7,623 nucleotides of DNA from Methanobacteriota archaeon (GTDB lineage Archaea > Hydrothermarchaeota > Hydrothermarchaeia > Hydrothermarchaeales > BMS3B). The stretch is from contig QIGD01000122.1 of NCBI GenBank assembly GCA_003229935.1, forward strand, positions 1 through 7,623, written 5' to 3'. Below are positions 1 to 4,705 of this stretch, piece by piece; the first letter of the stretch is position 1, and every line of letters begins with the position of its first letter. Made by a program: the position numbers and the translations under genes. A model generated the notes under the pieces. The model was not told the DNA's origin. It did no database searches and was given only the letters and a program-made list of their open reading frames with translations.

Positions 1-195
1 ATGATTGAAAGGAAGGCAGGACAGGTGCTATCAATAATGGGAGATACTGTCCAGATTATGGACCTTTTAAGCTATGAAACCTTCGAAACAATACTTCCTG
101 GTAAGGAGGAGCTTGAAGGTAAGGATATTATTGAGGGCGCAGAAATCGAGTATATATATACTCTGGGAAGAAGAAAGATTATGCGTGTCAGGTAG
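1..195 (+). CDS. Translation factor aIF5A, C-terminal part (5' end outside the window)
   Basis: This is the C-terminal OB-fold half of archaeal translation factor 5A, the orthologue of eIF5A and bacterial EF-P, which helps ribosomes through difficult peptide bonds. The visible 64 residues carry the family pattern: a basic entry (IERKAGQVLSIMG), then GDTVQIMDL, SYETFE, an EGAEIEY strand and a final GRRKI. Archaeal aIF5A is usually about 130 residues, so the ATG at base 1 is almost certainly an internal methionine and the real start lies upstream. The N-terminal domain with the hypusine-bearing lysine is therefore not visible. The stop codon (193-195) is 2 nt before the agmatinase ATG, which indicates an operon. 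The family assignment is firm; nothing can be said about the promoter. Confidence 0.9.
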   Translation: MIERKAGQVLSIMGDTVQIMDLLSYETFETILPGKEELEGKDIIEGAEIEYIYTLGRRKIMRVR

Positions 196-197
196 AA

Positions 198-1070
198 ATG
201 AATCTATTCACATCTCCTTTCAATTTCGCAAGAAGAGAGCTTGATTTGGAGGAAGCCGAGTATGCTGTCTTTGGTGTGCCATTTGACAGCAGCGAGACAT
301 ATAGAGGAGGCTCTCGAGAAGCACCAGCAGCTATAAGAGAAGCTTCCAGAGAGGTGGAGGACTATGACTTCCTTGAAGATTTTGACCTCCTCAGCCTCAA
401 GATTGCTGATATAGGTGATGTTGAAGTTTCCTTTGGAGATGTAAAGGAGACAAAAACCAGAGTGAAGGAAACTGTGGCTGAGGTTTTAAGCAGAGGAGCA
501 AAGCCTATTATTCTTGGCGGTGAACATACTATCTCTGCTTTTGCACTTGAAGGTTTTAAGAAAAAACCATTTTTTCTTTCCCTAGATGCTCATTTTGATT
601 TCAGAGAAGAATACCTAGGTAACAGATATTCCCATGCCTGCACACTGAAGAGAGCTTCAGAGATAGCAGGGAAGGATAATGTTCTGACTGTTGGTGTGAG
701 AAGCGCCTGCAGAGAGGAGCTTGATGCCGTAAGAGAGGAAGGAATTAAATTTATTCCCTTCGGTGAGTGTTACGATGTTGAAATGCTTGTGGCAAGGCTT
801 TCAAAAGTGCTTAAGGGAAAAAAAGTTTATATGTCAATAGATATGGACTTCTTTGACCCGAAGGATGCCAAAGGGGTTTGCAATCCCGAGCCCCCTGGAA
901 TATTCTTTTTCGACTTTATTCTGATGCTTGCATTTCTGGGCGAGATTGATCTGGTAGCTCTTGATATCACAGAAGTGGCACCACGCTATGACAGCTACAC
1001 ACCTATACTTGCATCAAAAATCATCTTCAAGGTTCTTGCAAAATATCACAGACTAAAGAAAATGATTTAG
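198..1070 (+). CDS. speB: Agmatinase / ureohydrolase family protein
   Basis: This is a cytosolic binuclear manganese ureohydrolase of the arginase/agmatinase family. It probably splits urea from agmatine to give putrescine; some archaeal members instead act on N1-aminopropylagmatine and yield spermidine directly, and sequence alone does not separate the two. At 290 residues it is full length. All expected metal ligands are present: H110 in GGEH, D130, H132 and D134 in DAHFD, and D215 and D217 in SIDMD. SHAC at 145-148 carries the conserved H146, followed by NPEP at 229-232 and DITEV (E259) near the C-terminus. The ATG at 198 follows a weak AGGT (190-193) and is probably coupled to aIF5A translation. 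Its last 18 bp overlap the end of the converging nuclease gene. A common archaeal aIF5A-agmatinase neighbourhood supports a polyamine role. Confidence 0.92.
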   Translation: MNLFTSPFNFARRELDLEEAEYAVFGVPFDSSETYRGGSREAPAAIREASREVEDYDFLEDFDLLSLKIADIGDVEVSFGDVKETKTRVKETVAEVLSRGAKPIILGGEHTISAFALEGFKKKPFFLSLDAHFDFREEYLGNRYSHACTLKRASEIAGKDNVLTVGVRSACREELDAVREEGIKFIPFGECYDVEMLVARLSKVLKGKKVYMSIDMDFFDPKDAKGVCNPEPPGIFFFDFILMLAFLGEIDLVALDITEVAPRYDSYTPILASKIIFKVLAKYHRLKKMI

Positions 1071-1988
1071 TTCTGTCTGCTTCTTTGTTAGAGGGCTGGC
1101 ATAGAAACCTCTTTCTTTAAGCTCATCTGAAAATTCCTCGGCAAAACCATGTAAAGTGTAAATCACCTGAGGCGATGCCTTTTCTACATAATTTACAAGA
1201 CCATTGAAATCACTGTGGTCGCTTATGGCAAAAGCCTCATCTACTCTGAATTTGAATTTCGTTGCTCCATGCAGTGCCCAGCCGCTGAGAAGCGCCTCCT
1301 TGAAGTTCCCCTTTAAAGAATTTCTCGCTGCTGGCGGAAAGATAAGAACTCTATCCTCTTTTTCCTCTCTTATATTTTCAGAATAAAGCTCGTAGCCGCC
1401 AAGATTTACGCCGAGAGCTTCATATTTCTTGCAGTTCTCATAAACTGCTCTGTGGAGCCCGAGCTTATAATCCCCCGAGAGAAGCTTTATTATCTCCTGA
1501 GCTTTGCCTAGAGAGTAACCAAGAAGTACAGGCACATCACCCTTAGAAAAACAGTCTTCAATCCAATCTTTAATCTCTCCCAAAACATACTCACGGTCTG
1601 GCAGAATATAGAAGGGGCTTCCAAAAGTTGATTCAATTATAAGAATATCGCATCCTTCAACAACCCCCATGCCAGAGGTTTCTCCTCCCTCAAGATGAAG
1701 GTCACCTGTATAAATAACCTTGAAGCCATTCTCTATAACCACCTGAGAAGAACCCAACATATGCCCTGAAGGTATTAACCTGAAGCTGACTCCTAGATTT
1801 TCAAATTTCTGCCCATAGGCAAGAGTGGAAAAGTGTTTTGAGAGTAACTCTCCTGTCTCTTCAGTGGAAATTACCTCACCAGAGACTTTCGAAGGTGCGT
1901 GGTCGGAATGAGCATGAGAAACAAAACTCAAACCCTCTGCCCTTCTCGGGTCGAGCAGTATTCTGGTGTCATCAACAAAAAGCTCCAC
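1053..1988 (-). CDS. Beta-CASP metallo-beta-lactamase nuclease (COG1236-like exonuclease)
   Basis: This is a metallo-beta-lactamase-fold hydrolase of the RNA/DNA-processing beta-CASP group. Zinc-binding motifs are complete: HAHSDH (H25, H27, D29, H30), H76 in SGHMLG and D96 in YTGDLH. The beta-CASP signatures follow as E119 in IIESTFG, H258 in ISDHSDF and H280 in YTLHG. At 311 residues it is much shorter than the archaeal CPSF-type nucleases and has no KH domains. It resembles the short archaeal and ligase-associated exonuclease branch; whether it cuts RNA or DNA cannot be told. The coordinates use the GTG at 1986-1988. However, a strong SD (AAGGAGGT on the minus strand, 2024-2017) lies 28 nt away and points to an in-frame ATA at 2009-2007. 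That would add seven residues and give 318. The gene converges on agmatinase and diverges from tRNA-Ala. Confidence 0.87.
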   Translation of the reverse strand: MELFVDDTRILLDPRRAEGLSFVSHAHSDHAPSKVSGEVISTEETGELLSKHFSTLAYGQKFENLGVSFRLIPSGHMLGSSQVVIENGFKVIYTGDLHLEGGETSGMGVVEGCDILIIESTFGSPFYILPDREYVLGEIKDWIEDCFSKGDVPVLLGYSLGKAQEIIKLLSGDYKLGLHRAVYENCKKYEALGVNLGGYELYSENIREEKEDRVLIFPPAARNSLKGNFKEALLSGWALHGATKFKFRVDEAFAISDHSDFNGLVNYVEKASPQVIYTLHGFAEEFSDELKERGFYASPLTKKQTELNHFL

Positions 1989-2016
1989 TCCATTACCAAG
2001 GCAAATTATTTCTTCA

Positions 2017-2024
2017 ACCTCCTT
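2017..2024 (-). promoter_or_regulatory. Strong SD that argues for a longer nuclease start
   Basis: On the minus strand this reads AAGGAGGT, the best SD-like sequence near the nuclease gene. It is 28 nt from the GTG at 1988, too far to serve it. It is about 8 nt from an in-frame ATA at 2009-2007 and about 11 nt from the next codon, ATT. No ATG, GTG or TTG occurs in frame at the right distance. Confidence 0.55.
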
Positions 2025-2044
2025 ATCACTACTTCTTTCACTGT

Positions 2045-2078
2045 CTATATATTTGTTTTCATAAATGATTACTATTGC
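2045..2078. promoter_or_regulatory. Probable tRNA-Ala promoter, possibly bidirectional TATA box
   Basis: CTATATATTTG at 2045-2055 is a TATA-like box. About 27 bp downstream is ATTGC (2074-2078), which resembles the archaeal initiator element of stable RNA genes. Together they would place the tRNA transcript start near 2077 and give a leader of roughly 23 nt. Read on the minus strand, the same AT box (CAAATATATAG) would start nuclease transcription near 2023, just before its strong SD. The placement comes from pattern and spacing only. Confidence 0.45.
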
Positions 2079-2099
2079 TAACTCCTAAAAATTCACATA

Positions 2100-2172
2100 G
2101 GGCCCGTAGCTCAGATGGTAGATCGCTCGCTTGGCATGCGAGAGGCCCCGGGTTCAAATCCCGGCGGGTCCA
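2100..2172 (+). tRNA. tRNA-Ala (anticodon GGC)
   Basis: A complete 73-nt cloverleaf can be folded by eye. The acceptor arms are GGGCCCG (2100-2106) and CGGGTCC (2165-2171). They include the G3-U70 wobble that marks alanine tRNAs. The anticodon stem CTCGC/GCGAG encloses TTGGCAT, so the anticodon GGC is at 2133-2135. The variable loop is AGGCC, the T stem is CCGGG/CCCGG with loop TTCAAAT, and the discriminator base is A at 2172. No CCA end is encoded and there is no intron. The D arm is GCTC, AGATGGTA, GATC, with one non-pairing position, C11 against U24 (base 2123), where alanine tRNAs normally have C-G. Overall G+C is about 66%. The gene stands alone, divergent from the nuclease. Confidence 0.97.
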
Positions 2173-2197
2173 TTTTCTATTTAAACATTTAGAAAAT
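2172..2197 (+). terminator. tRNA 3' trailer: T tract within a small inverted repeat
   Basis: Directly after the discriminator base lies TTTT (2173-2176). ATTTTCTA (2172-2179) is repeated inverted as TAGAAAAT (2190-2197) around a 10-nt AT-rich loop. A T tract after a tRNA is a usual archaeal transcription stop. The hairpin is pure AT apart from one G-C pair, so it would be weak. Confidence 0.4.
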
Positions 2198-2339
2198 CAC
2201 ACCCCCTCTAAATTTCTATATAAAACTACAATATTGAATTTACACGATTTCCTTTCGACCTGCAATGTAATAATCCACTTCTGTCAGCTGTGAAAAACAT
2301 GCACAAATTTAAATCCAATTAAAGGATCAATACTATATA
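2198..2339. other. Intergenic region between the tRNA trailer and the amidohydrolase gene
   Basis: No convincing coding frame is present. The frame that runs through the tRNA into this stretch is an artefact. The region begins with CACACCCCCTCTAAATTT and ends with the probable amidohydrolase TATA box. An imperfect inverted pair, TGCAATGT near 2261 and ACATGCA near 2298, could be an operator but is short and bulged. I see no C/D-box RNA signals. Confidence 0.4.
2305..2314 (+). promoter_or_regulatory. TATA-like box for the amidohydrolase transcript
   Basis: The palindrome AAATTTAAAT is centred about 30 bp before the ATG at 2340. With the usual archaeal spacing, transcription would start around 2335-2337, leaving a leader of only a few nucleotides. 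The only SD-like sequence, AAAGGA at 2321-2326, would then lie upstream of the transcript start. The gene is therefore probably translated in near-leaderless fashion. Confidence 0.45.
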
Positions 2340-3404
2340 ATGGAAAAAATATATGGAAATGCTATAATCCTCGATGGCAAGGACTTCGAAATAACTCGAG
2401 GATACATTGTAGTAAGAGATGGAAGAATTAAGGAGATAGGAGAGGGTAGACCTTCAAAGAGCTTTGAAGATTTGAAAAGAGGTATAGTATGCCCGAGCTT
2501 CACAAATGCTCATGTTCATACAGGAGACGCCTCTGCCCAGGACTATGGCATTTATAAAAGTATCGAGGAGAGGATAGGAGCAGAAGGATTAAAATTCATA
2601 GTCATTGAAGACAAAGAAAAAGTTAAGGCTGGCATAGAGTATGCCCTGAAGGAGATGAAATTGCAGGGTACGGGTGCCTTTGCAGACTTCAGAGAGGGAG
2701 GAATAGAAGGAGTAAAACTCCTAAAAGATGCCCTCGATAAAATAAAAATAAAGGGAGTAATCCTCGGCAGATTGAATGGAGATACTCCAGAAAAGGTTCT
2801 TGAATATTCCCATGGCTTTGGAATAAGTAGCACTGACGCATACAACTTTAATACATTCAGAAATCTTCGAGAACTTGCCAAAAATGAAAAAAAACTCTTT
2901 GCACTGCATGCAGGTGAAGTTAAAGACGACATAAAAGAAGCTTTAAAGCTCAGGCCTGATTTTATTGTCCATCTGACCCAGGCAGATGAAGAAAGTCTTG
3001 AAGAGATATTCAAAAGTAAGACAAAAGCTGTATTATGCCCAAGAGCCAATGCCACACTGGCCGTTGGCCTGCCCAGAATAAAGGACATTCTTGAAAATAC
3101 TCTCACTGCTATTGGCACAGACAATGTTATGATCAACTCCCTCAGTATGCTCAGAGAGGCTGAGTTTATATTTAAAATAGCAAGGGCACAGAGTAGAGAT
3201 TACAGATTCAGTGCAGCCGATGTGCTCAAAGCTGCAACGATTAACGGAAGAAAAATTTTAAAGCTGGATGACAATTCCCTTGAAGAGGATAACATTGCAG
3301 ACTTTATTGTATTCAGAAACAACAGATATATATATAACCCGACATTAGGAATTATACATAGATTTGAAAAGAGTGATATTATTAAAATTATAACGGAGGA
3401 ATGA
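2340..3404 (+). CDS. Amidohydrolase family protein (COG0402-like, substrate unknown)
   Basis: This is a metal-dependent hydrolase of the amidohydrolase superfamily, in the branch that holds cytosine/guanine deaminases and chlorohydrolase-like enzymes. The N-terminal strands (VRDGRIKEIG) and the C-terminal DFIVF segment form the usual small beta-sandwich around the barrel. Ligand candidates are H58 and H60 in NAHVHTGD, H190 and E193 in HAGE, H211 in HLTQ and D261 in GTDN. CPRAN at 233-237 matches the CPxSN-type motif of this group. At 354 residues it is shorter than the typical 400-450, so a compact archaeal subtype is likely. HAGE plus HLTQ suggests a deaminase-like reaction on a cyclic compound, but the substrate cannot be named. 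It is the first gene of a plus-strand run and ends just before the stress protein. Confidence 0.82.
   Translation: MEKIYGNAIILDGKDFEITRGYIVVRDGRIKEIGEGRPSKSFEDLKRGIVCPSFTNAHVHTGDASAQDYGIYKSIEERIGAEGLKFIVIEDKEKVKAGIEYALKEMKLQGTGAFADFREGGIEGVKLLKDALDKIKIKGVILGRLNGDTPEKVLEYSHGFGISSTDAYNFNTFRNLRELAKNEKKLFALHAGEVKDDIKEALKLRPDFIVHLTQADEESLEEIFKSKTKAVLCPRANATLAVGLPRIKDILENTLTAIGTDNVMINSLSMLREAEFIFKIARAQSRDYRFSAADVLKAATINGRKILKLDDNSLEEDNIADFIVFRNNRYIYNPTLGIIHRFEKSDIIKIITEE
3395..3399 (+). promoter_or_regulatory. SD that selects a TTG start for the stress protein
   Basis: GGAGG sits 1 nt from the ATG at 3401, which is too close to serve it. It is 7 nt from the in-frame TTG at 3407, an ideal spacing. 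The SD lies inside the last codons of the amidohydrolase gene. Confidence 0.6.
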
Positions 3405-3406
3405 GG

Positions 3407-3835
3407 TTGTACAGAAAAATTCTTATACCCACCGATGGATCAGATACAGCTAATAAGGCAGTTACCCATGCCATAAACCTCGCAGAGGCTCTGAATGCAG
3501 AACTTCATGCCATGTATGTGGTTGACATAAGCGCTTTTGCAGGTCTTCCAACGGAGATAGTATGGGAAAATATGAAAAATTTACTGAAGTCTGAAAGTGA
3601 TACTGCCATGAAATCTATAGAGAAAAAAGCAACTGAAAAGGAAATAAAGTTTGAAAAAATTGTAAAAGAAGGAGTTCCTGCTGAGGAAATAGTGAAAACA
3701 GCTAAAGAGATTCAGGCTGACCTTATTGTTATGGGTACCTCTGGAAGAACAGGTTTAGATAAATTTCTTCTTGGTAGTGTTGCAGAGAAGATTATAAGAA
3801 CCTCTCCCTGTCCTGTCCTAGTCGTACACAAATAA
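3407..3835 (+). CDS. Universal stress protein (UspA family), ATP-binding type
   Basis: This is a single-domain universal stress protein with a Rossmann-like fold, normally a cytosolic dimer. The 142-residue form opens with YRKILIPTDGSD, carrying the family aspartate D10. Its C-terminal nucleotide motif G-x2-G-x9-G-S is complete (G110, G113, G123, S124), so it should be of the ATP-binding class. It ends with the usual PCPVLVV strand. I chose the TTG at 3407 because the SD is correctly spaced and the product then begins like other family members; an ATG two codons earlier (3401) would overlap the previous stop in an ATGA. The gene sits between an amidohydrolase and a CBS-domain protein. USP and CBS domains often travel together as nucleotide-binding sensors, which suggests energy-state or stress signalling; that role is inferred. 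Confidence 0.92.
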   Translation: MYRKILIPTDGSDTANKAVTHAINLAEALNAELHAMYVVDISAFAGLPTEIVWENMKNLLKSESDTAMKSIEKKATEKEIKFEKIVKEGVPAEEIVKTAKEIQADLIVMGTSGRTGLDKFLLGSVAEKIIRTSPCPVLVVHK

Positions 3836-3850
3836 GTTGAGGTGGAATCC

Positions 3851-4426
3851 GTGAAAGTCAGAGAGATTATGACAGATATGGTGATTTCTGTCAAAATTCC
3901 TGGAAGCAGGGCTGATGCTATAAAAAAAATACTAAAAGAGAATATCTCCTGTTTACCTGTTGTAAAGAGAGGTACAAAAGAACTTATTGGTATAGTTACA
4001 AGAGAAGATTTTGCTAGAAATCCGGAAGAGGAACAGCTGGCTCTCCTGATGACAAGAGACGTGAAAACTATTTCACCCGAGGCTGATATCAGGGAAGCTG
4101 TAGAAATATTCTCCTGTGGAGAGTTTAGAAGACTTCCTGTAGTTGAGAATTCCGAGCTCGTGGGACTAATAACAGTAAGTGATATTGTCTGGCGTTATAT
4201 ATCAAAACTTGGCCTTACATATCCAGTTGAGAAGTATATGGCAAGTAAGATAACCAGCATATGGGAGAAAACACCCCTGAAGGTAACCTACGAAATTATG
4301 CATCTTTCTGGAGAAAGAGCCATACCTATTCTAAATGATGAAGGTAAATTTACTGGAATTATTGGAGATACTGACCTTCTTAAAGTTCTTGAAGTTAGTG
4401 AAAGTACAGTTAAATCCGAGCTCTGA
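3851..4426 (+). CDS. CBS-domain protein, N-terminal part (three CBS motifs), frameshifted
   Basis: This reads as the first 191 residues of a four-CBS protein. CBS domains pair up (Bateman modules) to bind adenosyl ligands such as AMP, ATP or SAM and act as regulators. Motif 1 has LPVV at 35-38 and GIVTREDF at 47-54; motif 2 has LPVV at 95-98 and GLITVSDI at 105-112; motif 3 has IPIL at 158-161 and GIIGDTDLL at 169-177. A TGA at 4424-4426 then ends it, created by a 7 bp tandem duplication. The start is taken as GTG 3851, seven nt after GAGGT (3839-3843), giving MKVREIM as in many relatives. The GTG at 3842 lies inside the SD. As it stands the product has one complete CBS pair and one unpaired motif. 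Confidence 0.85.
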   Translation: MKVREIMTDMVISVKIPGSRADAIKKILKENISCLPVVKRGTKELIGIVTREDFARNPEEEQLALLMTRDVKTISPEADIREAVEIFSCGEFRRLPVVENSELVGLITVSDIVWRYISKLGLTYPVEKYMASKITSIWEKTPLKVTYEIMHLSGERAIPILNDEGKFTGIIGDTDLLKVLEVSESTVKSEL

Positions 4427-4431
4427 GCTCT
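4418..4431 (+). repeat. Perfect 7 bp tandem duplication that breaks the CBS gene
   Basis: GAGCTCT occurs twice head to tail at 4418-4424 and 4425-4431. Deleting either copy makes the codons read K-S-E-L-S-G-G-T-E-G-D-K-W without interruption. The doubled sequence can also fold (GAGCT/AGCTC around CTG, or CCGAG/CTCGG), which may have favoured slippage. Confidence 0.9.
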
Positions 4432-4691
4432 CGGGAGGTACAGAAGGCGATAAATGGGGCTGGGATACCAAGAATATAATATATATTACAAAAAAACGTC
4501 TTGAATTTCCTGACAAGGTAGTAAAGGATATTATGGTTGAGAAGGTTGTTATTGTTAGAAAAAAGACAGCTATAAGTGAAGCAGCAAAAAGAATGGCAAA
4601 AAATAGAATAGAACAGATTCCGGTTATAAATGCAGAGGGAGACCTTATAGGGATTGTAAGAGATAGTGATATGATTCAGGCTTTACTTTAA
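4425..4691 (+). pseudogene. CBS-domain protein, C-terminal part (fourth CBS motif), out of frame
   Basis: This is the remaining part of the four-CBS protein, in the +1 frame relative to the upstream fragment. It begins ELSGGTEGDKWGWD, the linker expected after the third CBS motif. It then holds the fourth motif (KDIM, IPVI, GIVRDSDMI) and stops at 4689-4691. Joined to the upstream part with one duplication copy removed, the protein is 277 residues with two complete Bateman pairs. No good independent start is present: an ATG at 4335 lies inside the upstream gene and would give an unrelated N-terminus. The first ATG within this fragment (4533) has a poor AAAGGA 4 nt away and would yield only 52 residues. 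Motif residues look intact, so the break is recent or is a sequencing or assembly error. Confidence 0.8.
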
Positions 4692-4705
4692 CTGCAGGTT
4701 TTTAT

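Noticed and set aside
1838..2081. Plus-strand open frames opposite the nuclease start
   Set aside because: They are antisense to the HxHxDH region of the nuclease, lack an SD and show no recognisable protein features.
2075..2293. Plus-strand open frame of 72 codons running through the tRNA
   Set aside because: Its first third is the tRNA-Ala gene read as protein, a well-known artefact; the rest has no family features or SD.
2173..2339. C/D-box guide RNA or riboswitch in the gap after the tRNA
   Set aside because: No RTGATGA and CTGA box pairs and no strong conserved stems are visible; only a TATA box and weak inverted repeats.
2552..3136. Minus-strand open frame of 194 codons opposite the amidohydrolase
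   Set aside because: It lies wholly antisense to a gene with clear catalytic motifs; its serine-, phenylalanine- and leucine-rich sequence is what a mirrored Glu/Lys/Ala-rich gene gives.
4335..4424. An independent start at ATG 4335 for the fourth-CBS fragment
   Set aside because: The extra N-terminus is the third-CBS region read in the wrong frame; the real continuation begins at the duplication.
4418..4430. Programmed +1 frameshift at CTC-TGA as in bacterial prfB
   Set aside because: There is no internal SD just upstream, and leucine tRNA would re-pair badly on TCT; the exact 7 bp duplication explains the break more simply.
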